Assembly: GCF_018499875.1 (NCBI RefSeq)
Contig: NZ_JAHBAY010000011.1
Location: forward strand, 228,585 to 292,584
DNA: 64,000 bases
Source: Kineosporia corallincola
GTDB lineage: Bacteria; Actinomycetota; Actinomycetes; Actinomycetales; Kineosporiaceae
Direction of reading: 5' to 3'
Shown: positions 24,315-32,278 of the stretch, piece by piece
Position numbering within the stretch: position 1 is the stretch's first letter
How the letters are laid out: each line of letters begins with the position of its first letter
Notes under the pieces: generated by a model
Databases searched by the model: none
What the model was told of the DNA's origin: nothing
The model's input: only the letters and a program-made list of their open reading frames with translations
Position numbers and translations under genes: made by a program

Positions 24315-25736
24315 ATGACGAAGACACTGATCAGCAACGGCACCGTGGTCTCGGCCACCGGCCGCGTGCAGGCCGACGTGCTGGTGGACGGCGAGACGAT
24401 CGCGGCCGTGCTCCGGCCGGGTTCGGCGTTGCTCGGGTTCGACCTGGAGCGGAACGTCGACCGGGTGATCGACGCGTCCGGAAAGTACGTGATCCCGGGC
24501 GGGGTGGACGCCCACACGCACATGCAGATGCCGTTCGGCGGCACCGAGGCCAGCGACACCTTCGAGACCGGGACCCGGGCCGCGGCCTGGGGCGGCACCA
24601 CCAGCATCATCGACTTCGTGGTGCAGTACCCGGAGCAGGACGTGCTCGGGCAGTACCAGCTGTGGCACGAGAAGGCGGCCGGTAACTGCGCCGTCGACTA
24701 CGGTTTTCACCAGATTCTGTCGGACGTTCAGGACTCCAGCCTGAAGGCCATGGACGAGCTGATCGCCGAGGGCGTCACCAGCTTCAAGCTCTTCATGGCT
24801 TACAAGGGGGTGTTCCTCAGCGACGACGGGCAGATCCTGCGGGCCTTCCAGAAGGGCGCCTCGAACGGCGCCATGATGATGATGCACGCCGAGAACGGCG
24901 CCATGATCGACGTTCTCGTGCAGCAGGCGGTCGAGGCCGGCAACACCAGCCCGTACTACCACGGGCTCACCCGGCCCTGGCAGGCCGAGGAGGAGGCCAC
25001 GCACCGGGCGATCATGATCGCCGATCTCACCGGGGCGCCGCTCTACGTGGTGCACGTCAGCGCCAAGCAGGCGGTCGAGCAGATCGCCACCGCCCGCGAC
25101 CGCGGCCTGAACGTGTTCGGCGAGACCTGCCCGCAGTACCTCTACCTCTCGCTCGAGGAGCAGCTCGGCGCACCGGGTTTCGAGGGCGCCAAGTGGGTCT
25201 GTTCCACGCCGCTGCGTTCCCGGGCCGAGGGCCACCAGCAGCACATGTGGCAGAGCCTGCGCACCAACGACATCCAGATGGTGTCCACCGACCACTGCCC
25301 CTTCTGCATGAAAGACCAGAAAGACATGGGGATCGGCGACTTCTCCAAGATCCCCAACGGTATCGGCAGCGTCGAGCACCGGATGGACCTGATGTACCAG
25401 GGCGTGGTCAGCGGGCAGATCAGCCTGGAGCGCTGGGTCGAGATCACCTCCACCACCCCGGCCCGGATGTTCGGGCTCTACGGCCGCAAGGGCGTCATCC
25501 AGCCCGGTGCGGACGCCGACGTGGTGGTCTACGACCCGAACGGCCACACCTCCATCGGCCTGGACAAGACGCACCACATGAACATGGACTACTCCGCCTG
25601 GGAGGGGTTCGAGATCGACGGGCACGTCGACACGGTGATCAGCCGGGGCCGGGTGGTCGTCGACGGCGGCGAGTTCCTCGGCCGGGCCGGGCACGGGCAG
25701 TACCTGAAACGCGGCCTGAGTCAGTACCTGAGCTGA
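24315..25736 (+). CDS. Dihydropyrimidinase / D-hydantoinase
   Basis: A 473-residue cyclic amidohydrolase that opens dihydrouracil or hydantoin rings to N-carbamoyl compounds. The binuclear metal ligands are all visible: His67 and His69 (H-T-H), Lys158 (the carboxylated lysine, F-K-L-F-M-A), His191 (M-H-A-E-N), His247 (V-H-V-S) and Asp326 (S-T-D-H-C-P-F). The length fits the family. ATG 24315 is chosen since GGAG lies eight bases upstream; GTG 24309, overlapping the previous stop as GTGA, is equally possible. Its product is the substrate type of the amidohydrolase encoded just before it. Confidence 0.95.
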   Translation: MTKTLISNGTVVSATGRVQADVLVDGETIAAVLRPGSALLGFDLERNVDRVIDASGKYVIPGGVDAHTHMQMPFGGTEASDTFETGTRAAAWGGTTSIIDFVVQYPEQDVLGQYQLWHEKAAGNCAVDYGFHQILSDVQDSSLKAMDELIAEGVTSFKLFMAYKGVFLSDDGQILRAFQKGASNGAMMMMHAENGAMIDVLVQQAVEAGNTSPYYHGLTRPWQAEEEATHRAIMIADLTGAPLYVVHVSAKQAVEQIATARDRGLNVFGETCPQYLYLSLEEQLGAPGFEGAKWVCSTPLRSRAEGHQQHMWQSLRTNDIQMVSTDHCPFCMKDQKDMGIGDFSKIPNGIGSVEHRMDLMYQGVVSGQISLERWVEITSTTPARMFGLYGRKGVIQPGADADVVVYDPNGHTSIGLDKTHHMNMDYSAWEGFEIDGHVDTVISRGRVVVDGGEFLGRAGHGQYLKRGLSQYLS

Positions 25737-25753
25737 GACTGGAGGACGTCCGC

Positions 25754-26782
25754 ATGGACTTCGGCGTGGTGGTTCAGATCAATCCGCCCGTTCCGCGGGT
25801 GGTCCGGCTCGCGCAGCTGGCTGAGGAGCACAGTTTCGACTACTTCTGGACGTACGACTCGCACGTGCTCTGGCACGAGCCGTACGTGGTGCACACGCAG
25901 ATCCTGGCAAGCACCGCGCAGATCACCGTCGGCCCGATGGTGACCAACCCGGCCACCCGGGACTGGACCGTCACCGCGTCCACCTTCGCCACCCTCAACG
26001 CGATGTTCGGCAACCGCACGATCTGCGGCATCGGGCGCGGGGACTCGGCGGTGCGGGTCACCAATGGCAAGCCGACCACGCTGCGTCAGCTGCGCGAGTC
26101 GGTGCACGTGATCCGCGAGCTGGCCAACTCGCGGTCGGTCGAGATCGAGGGCTCCACCATCCGTTTCCCGTGGAGCCGCAACTCGCGGCTCGACGTCTGG
26201 GTGGCCGCCTACGGGCCGCTGGCGCTGAAGGCGGCCGGCGAGGTGGGGGACGGGTTCATCCTCCAGTGCGCGGACGTCGACATCGCCGCCTGGATGATCA
26301 GCACCGTGCGCAAGGCCGCGGCGAACGCCGGGCGCGACCCGGACAACCTGGCGTTCTGCGTGGCCGGGCCGATGTACGTCACCGACGGCACCGAGGAGGG
26401 CCGGCGCCACGCCTACGACCAGTGTCGCTGGTTCGGCGGCATGGTGGGCAACCACGTGGCCGACATCGTGGCCAAGTACGGCACCGACGGCGAGGTGCCC
26501 CGGGCGCTCACCGACTACATCGCCGGGCGCACCGGTTACGACTACAACTCGCACGGCCGGGCCGGCAACGACCACGTGGACTTCGTGCCCGACGAGATCG
26601 TCGACCGGTTCTGCGTGATCGGCACGGCCGAGGAACACGTGGCCAGGCTGGAGCGGCTCAAGGCCCTCGGCGTCACCCAGTTCGCCGGTTACCTGGACCA
26701 CGACAACAAGGAGGAGACGCTGCGGGTCTACGGCGAGCGGATCATCCCCGCGGTGCGTGAGCAGGTGCGCGCCAAGGCCTGA
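25754..26782 (+). CDS. LLM-class F420-dependent oxidoreductase of the hydantoinase operon
   Basis: A 342-residue luciferase-like TIM-barrel protein. It starts at ATG 25754 with GGAGGA seven bases upstream and lies 17 bases after the hydantoinase stop. Features of the F420 branch include the early strand 'FGVVVQINPP', 'FDYFWTYDSHVLW', 'ITVGPMVTNPATRDWTV' (the threonine/asparagine-rich flavin loop) and 'GRGDSAVR'. It resembles methylene-tetrahydromethanopterin reductase-like proteins that co-occur with hydantoinases. Since the first step of reductive pyrimidine degradation (uracil to dihydrouracil) has no other candidate gene here, I infer that this enzyme may perform it using reduced F420. That is a hypothesis. 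Confidence 0.88.
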   Translation: MDFGVVVQINPPVPRVVRLAQLAEEHSFDYFWTYDSHVLWHEPYVVHTQILASTAQITVGPMVTNPATRDWTVTASTFATLNAMFGNRTICGIGRGDSAVRVTNGKPTTLRQLRESVHVIRELANSRSVEIEGSTIRFPWSRNSRLDVWVAAYGPLALKAAGEVGDGFILQCADVDIAAWMISTVRKAAANAGRDPDNLAFCVAGPMYVTDGTEEGRRHAYDQCRWFGGMVGNHVADIVAKYGTDGEVPRALTDYIAGRTGYDYNSHGRAGNDHVDFVPDEIVDRFCVIGTAEEHVARLERLKALGVTQFAGYLDHDNKEETLRVYGERIIPAVREQVRAKA

Positions 26783-26800
26783 GACACCCGGTGGGACAGC

Positions 26801-27184
26801 TCAGTTGAAGGTGATGTCGCCGACCGTGTGGGCCTGGATCAGCCGGTCCACCCGGGCGTCGCCGGAGACCGAGTTGTTCACCCCGCCGGAGGTGGCGATC
26901 CGCACGTCCTGGGTGGTGCTCTCGTGCCAGCGCAGCAGTTCGGCGGCGAAGTCCGGGTGGTCCGCAGCAGCCTGGAGCACCGTGCCGACGGCCAGGTCGA
27001 TGGTGCGCGGCAGCGGCTCGTCGCCGGCCGCCTCCAGCGCCTGGGCCGCGGGTGCCTCGCGGCCGAGCAGCCGCCGCGTGGCATCGGTCAGCGTGGCCCA
27101 GGCGCTCTTGCCGGCCTCTCCCGCCGCGCTGCCGAGCACGGCCGTGAGGGTGGTGGTGAGGGCGGAGGCGGTGAGCGGATCCAT
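26801..27184 (-). CDS. Small conflict-system-like protein with repeat-type C-terminus
   Basis: A 127-residue protein, ATG 27184 with GGAG upstream. The N-terminus (M-D-P-L-T-A-S-A-L, then A-A-G-E-A-G-K-S-A-W-A-T-L) and middle resemble small actinobacterial proteins often found beside NTPase/effector conflict genes. The C-terminus N-N-S-V-S-G-D-A-R-V-D-R-L-I-Q-A-H-T-V-G-D-I-T-F carries the short beta motif (N-x-S-G ... I-Q-A ... I-T-F) common to such proteins. No effector or NTPase partner is adjacent, so it may be an orphan. The function is unknown. Confidence 0.65.
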   Translation of the reverse strand: MDPLTASALTTTLTAVLGSAAGEAGKSAWATLTDATRRLLGREAPAAQALEAAGDEPLPRTIDLAVGTVLQAAADHPDFAAELLRWHESTTQDVRIATSGGVNNSVSGDARVDRLIQAHTVGDITFN

Positions 27185-27599
27185 GCTGACTCCAGGCGTG
27201 ATCGGCGTGATCGGCGAGACCTTCCCGGTCCACCATAGGCCGCGGCCCGGTCACACGCCGCTGATCCCGTGGTCCCGGATCTTGCGGTAGATCGTGGCCC
27301 GCGACAGGCCGAGCTCCGCGCAGGCCCGGGTCTTGTTGCCGCCGGGGTGTGCTGGTGCAGTACCTGTCCGCGAAACTCGGCCTGGTCAGGGGGTCCTCGC
27401 TGCCGGAGCAGTGACGTCGGCGGATGCCCGGGCCGGTCCGGGTGGGCATGTGGTTGCAGGCCGAGCTGGTCGAGATCGTCGGCGGGGCGATCGCGCTGAA
27501 ACCGTCACCGTGGCGGTGGTGGTGCTGATGGCGGTGGTTTCTCCGAATATTTTCCTGTTGGCGACCCTATTTAGTCCATAATGACCGTATTGTCCGATA
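27185..27599. other. Gene-poor region with regulator remnant and AT-rich promoter
   Basis: About 415 bases without an intact gene. It contains the Fis-type remnant at 27251-27410, low-complexity sequence to about 27530, and then an AT-rich stretch at 27540-27599. A direct repeat (AGTCC-ATAATGA at 27573-27584 and TGTCC-G-ATAATGA at 27591-27603) overlaps the start of the NTF2-like gene. TATTGT at 27588-27593 fits a -10 element for a leaderless transcript starting at ATG 27600. Confidence 0.5.
27251..27410 (-). pseudogene. Remnant of a Fis-type HTH regulator C-terminus
   Basis: The minus strand ending at the TGA 27251-27253 reads G-G-N-K-T-R-A-C-A-E-L-G-L-S-R-A-T-I-Y-R-K-I-R-D-H-G-I-S. This is the C-terminal Fis-type DNA-binding helix pair of GAF/Fis activators. 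Just upstream the coding-like sequence (E-F-R-G-Q-V-L-H-Q-H) continues in a different frame, so a frameshift separates them. Beyond that no domain is recognisable. The rest of the gene appears deleted. Confidence 0.5.
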
Positions 27600-28103
27600 A
27601 TGATCAGAGACGACGCGCTGCTCGCCGACCTCGCCCGGCGCCTGGACGTGCTGGAGTCGCAGGAGGCCATACGAACGCTCCGTAACACCTACCACGACTA
27701 CGTCAACACCAATCGCTGGTCGATGGTGCGTGAAATGTTCACCGACGACGTGGTTGTCGACTACTCCTACCTCGGCCGCGCGGTCGGCCGACAGGCCGCC
27801 GGGGAGTTCTTCGCCGGTGTGCCGGAACTGCGGCCCGCCGACGACGACATGCCGTTCATCCGGCAGTTCATCCACGCCCACACCGTGCAGGTCGATGGCG
27901 ACGAGGCCACGGGCACCAGCCACCTGTTCGCGACGCCGGTCTACGACGGGCAGAGTTTCGTGCTCACCGCCCGCTTCACCGATCGCTACCGCCGGGAGGC
28001 CGGCCGCTGGCTGTTCTCGGCGATCCGGCTGGACATCTGGTACTCCGTGCCGCTCGCCGAGGGGTGGGCGCAACCCGGGCGCCGTCACCAGATGTCGGTG
28101 TAG
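27600..28103 (+). CDS. NTF2/SnoaL-like protein
   Basis: A 167-residue protein of the SnoaL-like cone-shaped fold. The opening L-E-S-Q-E-A-I-R-T-L-R-N-T-Y-H-D-Y-V, 'FTDDVVVDYSYLG' and the final strand 'RYRREAGRWLFSAIRLDIWY' are typical of dehydratase or isomerase-like enzymes and small-molecule-binding members. No ribosome site precedes ATG 27600; the start overlaps the second copy of a direct repeat and a suitable -10 lies six bases upstream, so leaderless translation is likely. The substrate is unknown. Confidence 0.8.
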   Translation: MIRDDALLADLARRLDVLESQEAIRTLRNTYHDYVNTNRWSMVREMFTDDVVVDYSYLGRAVGRQAAGEFFAGVPELRPADDDMPFIRQFIHAHTVQVDGDEATGTSHLFATPVYDGQSFVLTARFTDRYRREAGRWLFSAIRLDIWYSVPLAEGWAQPGRRHQMSV

Positions 28104-28187
28104 GCCCGAACAACGGCACGAACAACGGACGGCGTCGGGGCTGCTCCCGCCCCACGCCGTCCAGGCGCCGGAGGCCCTTCCGAAAGT

Positions 28188-28221
28188 CACACCGGCCAGG
28201 CGCTGACGGTGGTGTCAAAAA
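28188..28221. repeat. Palindromic element, copy 2
   Basis: ACACC ... GGTGT inverted repeat, 30 of 34 bases identical to 19159-19192, including ACACCGGCCAGGCGC and GGTGGTGTCAAAAA. It lies 85 bases after the NTF2-like stop and 34 bases before the DinB-like start. Unlike copy 1, the outer left arm (TTTTTG, CCTTTC) is not conserved, so the stem is shorter. Confidence 0.75.
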
Positions 28222-28255
28222 GTACGCACGGCCCCCTGCCCTTAGGGTCGACGTC

Positions 28256-28759
28256 ATGAACACCTCCGAACTACTGGCCGACGCGTTCGGCCGGATCAAG
28301 GAACTGGTGGAGCAGACGGCCGAGGGGCTCACCGCCGAGCAGCTGGCGTATCGCCCTGCCGGAACCGGAAATTCGATCGCCTGGCTGCTCTGGCACCTGA
28401 CCCGGGTGCAGGACGCGCAGGTCGCCGACGTGGCCGGCAGCCAGGAGATCTGGACCGCGCAGGGCTGGGCCGGCCGGTTCGCGCTGCCGTTCGACGAGTC
28501 CGAGCACGGCTACGGCATGTCCACCGACGACGTGTCCAAGGTGCGGGTGGACGATCCCCAGCTGCTGGTGGACTACTACGACGCGGTGCACTCCCGCTCG
28601 CTGGAATACGTCGCCGGGTTGTCGGAGGCCGACCTGGACCGGGTGGTGGACGACCGCTGGGACCCGCCGGTCACCCTCGGCGTGCGGCTGATCAGCATCA
28701 TCGACGACGACGTGCAGCACGTCGGGCAGGCGGCCTACGTGCGCGGCATCCTGCCCTGA
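28256..28759 (+). CDS. DinB/DUF664-family putative thiol-dependent enzyme
   Basis: A 167-residue four-helix-bundle protein of the DinB/MDMPI superfamily. Metal-ligand histidines are suggested by W-H-L-T-R (about residue 46) and D-D-V-Q-H-V-G-Q-A-A-Y near the C-terminus. Family members in actinobacteria use mycothiol or bacillithiol-like thiols as cofactors. The ATG at 28256 is preferred; a longer frame lacks a ribosome site. The palindromic element lies just upstream and may control it. Confidence 0.82.
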   Translation: MNTSELLADAFGRIKELVEQTAEGLTAEQLAYRPAGTGNSIAWLLWHLTRVQDAQVADVAGSQEIWTAQGWAGRFALPFDESEHGYGMSTDDVSKVRVDDPQLLVDYYDAVHSRSLEYVAGLSEADLDRVVDDRWDPPVTLGVRLISIIDDDVQHVGQAAYVRGILP

Positions 28760-28784
28760 CGTCCTGCTGTGCCGGCACCGTGGC

Positions 28785-29705
28785 TCACCTCAGCCGGCCG
28801 AGCCAGTGCTCGACCGGATGGTCCCACTCGGCGGCCGCGGCGGCGTCGGAACCCAGGGCCCGCAACCAGTTCCGGGCCCGGTGCAGCGGGGCGACCGCGA
28901 GCACCGCACGCAGCTCGTCGCGTAACCGCGGCAGCGGCGCCAGATCCGTGAACACCTCCAGGTAGGCGTCTTCCAGCCGGGCGACGCCGCGGTCGTCCAC
29001 CCCCGCGCCGCGTGCCATCAGCCGGGGTACGTCCATCGTGCCGAACGGGTGCGCCACGGTGGCGTCGCCGAAGTCGAAGAACCGGGCACGGCCCTCGGCG
29101 TCCACCGCCACGTTGTTGTCGTGCAGATCGCCGTGCTGCACCGACGGTTCGACGGTGGACGACGAGAGGCCCGTGCCCCGTTCCTCCCAGCGCGTGGCGA
29201 TCAGCGTGAGCCGGTGCCGCTCGGCCTCGGGCAGCCTCGGCGCGGTGGTGAAAGACCGCAGCATGCCGAGCAACTGGTGCGGGCGCTCGTCGGGGACGCC
29301 GAGGGCGAGAAGCTCACCGGCGTGGGGCGTCACGCGCCGCTGGAGATCGGCGAACCGCTGCACCAGCGACGTCCAGACGTCCAGGTCGAAGGCGCGGTGC
29401 GGATCGCCGGCCGGGGCGAGGGTGCGCAGCACGGTGCCGGCCGAGGCGACGATCAGCCGGTGGCCGGGCGGGTCGGCGGCCACCAGCGGCGGCACCAGGT
29501 CCGGGCAGACCCGGGCCAGCACCGTCATCAGCGCGGCCTCGTGGCCGGTGTGCGGGGTGGACGCCTTGAGGAACACGTCGGTGCCGTCCGGCCGGGACAC
29601 CTGCCAGGTCGCGCCCCAGGGGCGGTTCTTCAGCTCCCGCGGGTGCGCCGGCCCGAGCACGGAGCGGGCCCAGTCGAGGGCGGCTGTGAGACGCTCGTCG
29701 TTCAC
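28785..29705 (-). CDS. Aminoglycoside phosphotransferase (APH)-fold kinase
   Basis: A 306-residue APH-family protein with GTG start at 29705. The catalytic loop H-G-D-L-H-D-N-N-V (about residue 190) and the metal-binding D-F-G-D-A (about 208) are intact. The N-lobe carries the likely ATP-binding Lys in V-F-L-K-A-S. Such kinases phosphorylate small molecules (antibiotics, sugars, choline-like compounds); the specific substrate cannot be told from sequence. It stands convergent to the DinB-like gene with a 25-base gap. Confidence 0.88.
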   Translation of the reverse strand: MNDERLTAALDWARSVLGPAHPRELKNRPWGATWQVSRPDGTDVFLKASTPHTGHEAALMTVLARVCPDLVPPLVAADPPGHRLIVASAGTVLRTLAPAGDPHRAFDLDVWTSLVQRFADLQRRVTPHAGELLALGVPDERPHQLLGMLRSFTTAPRLPEAERHRLTLIATRWEERGTGLSSSTVEPSVQHGDLHDNNVAVDAEGRARFFDFGDATVAHPFGTMDVPRLMARGAGVDDRGVARLEDAYLEVFTDLAPLPRLRDELRAVLAVAPLHRARNWLRALGSDAAAAAEWDHPVEHWLGRLR

Positions 29706-29737
29706 CGGGCCATGGTGACAGGTTCAGCCGAGCAGAC

Positions 29738-30364
29738 TCAGCCGAGCAGGCCGGACCGCAGGGCGAGGGCCACCGCCTCCGGCCGGTTGCGCAGGCCGCG
29801 CCGGGCCATCAGAGCCGACACGATGCCCTTCACGGTGCGCTCGGAGCAGTGCATGAGCTGGGCGATCTCGGCGCTGTCGAGCCCGTCGGCGATGTGCCCC
29901 AGCACCTCCACCTCGCGGCGCGCGAACCCCGAGGCGGTCAGTCCCCGGGGCGCGAGCACGTGCTGCTGGAGCAGCAGCACGTCGTCGATCAGCCGGGCCT
30001 GCATGTCTCGCGGCAGGTCGCTGCCCCCGGTCCCGACCGTGCGCACCAGCGCGAGGAACCGGCGGGTGGTCAGCCGGTGCCGCCAGATCAGGCCGCGCAG
30101 GCCGGTTTCCACGCTGGTGAGCAGATCCGCCTCGCCGAACCGCTCCAGCACCATCGCGACCGGGATCTCGCGCCGCGGGCTGAGCTGCCGGATCTGCCCC
30201 AGCAGCCCGGCCGTCACCGCGGGTGCCGCCACCACCAGCACCTGCGGGTCGTGCGGGGCGTGTGTCATCCCGGACTGCCGCCCGATCAGGTCGGTCATGC
30301 CGGCCAGATCGAGCGGGTCGGCAGTCAGGACCGCGACCCGCAGCGGGTCGGTGAGCGCCTGCAT
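29738..30364 (-). CDS. LuxR-type regulator with atypical receiver domain (paralogue A)
   Basis: A 208-residue regulator. Residues 1-115 look like a receiver fold but the acidic pocket and phospho-acceptor Asp of true receivers are not recognisable. The C-terminal LuxR helix-turn-helix is clear (V-E-V-L-G-H-I-A-D-G-L-D-S-A-E-I-A, C-S-E-R-T-V-K). The ATG at 30364 follows AGAGAG; an upstream ATG at 30421 lacks a ribosome site. It shares with its neighbour (30456-31157) the linker 'LAPRGLTASG' and nearly the whole DNA-binding domain, so the two arose by tandem duplication. Confidence 0.87.
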   Translation of the reverse strand: MQALTDPLRVAVLTADPLDLAGMTDLIGRQSGMTHAPHDPQVLVVAAPAVTAGLLGQIRQLSPRREIPVAMVLERFGEADLLTSVETGLRGLIWRHRLTTRRFLALVRTVGTGGSDLPRDMQARLIDDVLLLQQHVLAPRGLTASGFARREVEVLGHIADGLDSAEIAQLMHCSERTVKGIVSALMARRGLRNRPEAVALALRSGLLG

Positions 30365-30455
30365 CGTTCTCTCTTCGCGTTGATCGTGGTGGAGTTCACC
30401 AGATACCACGCGAAAAGACATTATTCAGTTCAATTTTGTTACCCGGACGGTTGAT

Positions 30456-31157
30456 TCAGATGATCCCGGAGCGCATCGCGTAGGCTACGGCGTGCGACCG
30501 GTTGCGCAGATTCAGCCGGGTCATCATCGCGTACAGGATGTTCTTGACGGTGCGTTCGGAATACTTCATCCGGTCGGCGATCTCCGCGGTGTCCAGACCC
30601 TCGGCGATCAGCCGCAGCACGTCCACCTCGCGGGTCTCCAGGCCCGAGGCGGTCAGCCCGCGCGGCCCCAGCACCGTCTGCTGGAGGTGGGCCACGTCTT
30701 TCAGCAGCCGGCCCTGCACCTCCGGCGGCAGGCTGCTGCCGCCGGACATCACGGTGCGGATCAGCTCGGTGAACTGGTCCGGGGTGACCTCCGAGCGCCA
30801 CATCGCCCCGGCCACCCCGACCTCGGCCGCGGCCAGCCAGTCGCCGTCCCCGAGGTTGTCGAGGATGAGCACGAACGGCGCCTTGCACACCTCCCGCAGG
30901 CCGCGCAGCCGCCGCAGCGCCCGCCCGCTCAGGCGCGGCGCCACGATCACCACCACGTCGGCCTGCGGCAGCTGCGGCGTGGGCAGCAGCTGGATGTCGG
31001 GGCTGGGGCCGATCAGGCCGGCCACACCGGCCCGGCTGAACACGTCCACCGCCTCGACGGCGATCTTGATCCGCCGCAGGTGGCGCTCGGTCACCACGGC
31101 CGGACGGCCGGAACCCGGCCAGGTACGGGTTGTCTGCGGTCCAACGCTCATCGTCAT
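30456..31157 (-). CDS. LuxR-type regulator with atypical receiver domain (paralogue B)
   Basis: A 233-residue paralogue of the gene downstream. It has an N-terminal basic tail, a pseudo-receiver (residues about 25-140, PQLPQADVVVIVAPRLSG, 'VLILDNLGDGDWLAAAEVG') without the canonical phosphorylation site, the shared 'LGPRGLTASG' linker and a LuxR helix-turn-helix (L-R-L-I-A-E-G-L-D-T-A-E-I-A ... Y-S-E-R-T-V-K-N-I-L). ATG 31157 is chosen since GGAAG lies eight bases before it; GTG 31172 is an alternative. The two proteins may form heterodimers; no sensor kinase is adjacent. Confidence 0.87.
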   Translation of the reverse strand: MTMSVGPQTTRTWPGSGRPAVVTERHLRRIKIAVEAVDVFSRAGVAGLIGPSPDIQLLPTPQLPQADVVVIVAPRLSGRALRRLRGLREVCKAPFVLILDNLGDGDWLAAAEVGVAGAMWRSEVTPDQFTELIRTVMSGGSSLPPEVQGRLLKDVAHLQQTVLGPRGLTASGLETREVDVLRLIAEGLDTAEIADRMKYSERTVKNILYAMMTRLNLRNRSHAVAYAMRSGII

Positions 31158-31485
31158 AACCGTCGCTTCCACACGTTACTCATCTAATTGCCAGCCGGCC
31201 GGGAGGGCGCCGGTGGTCCTGCCTGAGGGCGGGTCGCCGGTCCTGTGGGCACGATCGCGGTCGAGCCTTCGAGGGCCTGTTCACTGAGGGCCTGTACGTC
31301 CGACCGACACTGGTGAACAAGAACCGGTGTCAATATATACACCGATTTTGGCACCAAAGGACATGATCGAAACGTTAAGCCTTCGCTAGCGCTGGCTTTC
31401 TGGTAATGGGACTTTAGGCCTACCGCCCGTGGCTGCCGGGCGAACGGCGGGTGACCTGCGTTCCTGCGGTGGAAATGCCGTGTGC
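31158..31485. other. Intergenic regulatory region between LuxR pair and amidotransferase
   Basis: No gene seen. It holds a perfect inverted repeat CGGTGT - N8 - ACACCG at 31325-31344 with an AT-rich centre, a candidate operator for the LuxR paralogues. An AAGCC ... GGCTT stem around CGCTAGCG at 31377-31398 may terminate the amidotransferase transcript coming from the right. Confidence 0.45.
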
Positions 31486-32232
31486 TCAGTGGATCTGGGG
31501 CGCCAGGGACCCGGTGGTGAATTCGGCCACTCGCTGCTCGGGCAGCGGCTGCCACTGCGGCTGGGGCTGCGGCCAGCCCTCCGAGGCCACCAGGGTCTTG
31601 GTCTCGCTCCGGTGATAGCTCAGACCGAAGTACCCCTTGCCGCGCCGGCCGATCACCTCGGACTCCGGGTCATGCTCGGAGTAGGTGAAAAGACCGGTGG
31701 GGGTGAGCATCATGCTGTTCAGGCTGATGATCATCTCGGCGCCCTCGCGGATCGCGGTGGTGGTGCGGGCGATCGCCTCCTCCGGTGTGGCGCCGTGGTC
31801 CATCTGCTCCCGCACGGCCAGGTAGAAGCGCTCGCTGTCGGTGGTGCCGTCGGCGGTGGCCAGCAGCTCGGGCGAGATCAGCGACTCCAAAAACGCGACC
31901 GGACGGATCTCGCCGTTGTGCGCGAAGGCGGCCCGGGCGTCCCCGAACGGGTGCGTGTTGGCCATCTCCACGGCCAGATTCGGGCTGGCCATGCGCAGGT
32001 GCAGCACGGCCATGTCGGTCACGCAGCTCTTCAGCAGGCCCCGCAGCATGTCGCTGTCGTCGGCCCGGTCGATGCCCTTGACCACACCGACCGCGCCGAG
32101 TTCGTCGCGAAACGCCACGCCCCAGCCGTCTTTGTGCTCACAGGCCAGCTGAATGAAGGGTTCCAGGTCCTCGGCCACCAGCTCCGCGATCGGGGCCGGT
32201 TGCGAGGAGACGACGCCGAGAAGGCGACACAT
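31486..32232 (-). CDS. Class II glutamine amidotransferase
   Basis: A 248-residue Ntn-type glutaminase domain protein. Starting at ATG 32232 places Cys at residue 2 (M-C-R-L-L-G), which becomes the N-terminal nucleophile; the ORF's upstream ATG would bury it. Family features are 'HLRMASPNLAVEMANTHPF', 'FAHNGEI' and the 'DSERFYLAVREQ' region (D-S-E). It transfers or releases ammonia from glutamine; the acceptor is unknown. It lies 46 bases after the last permease gene of the glutamate-type ABC operon, which suggests use of imported glutamine or glutamate. Confidence 0.92.
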   Translation of the reverse strand: MCRLLGVVSSQPAPIAELVAEDLEPFIQLACEHKDGWGVAFRDELGAVGVVKGIDRADDSDMLRGLLKSCVTDMAVLHLRMASPNLAVEMANTHPFGDARAAFAHNGEIRPVAFLESLISPELLATADGTTDSERFYLAVREQMDHGATPEEAIARTTTAIREGAEMIISLNSMMLTPTGLFTYSEHDPESEVIGRRGKGYFGLSYHRSETKTLVASEGWPQPQPQWQPLPEQRVAEFTTGSLAPQIH

Positions 32233-32278
32233 GGCGATCACACTCCAGGAGTTGTAGCGGTGGGACTGTTGCAGAGCT

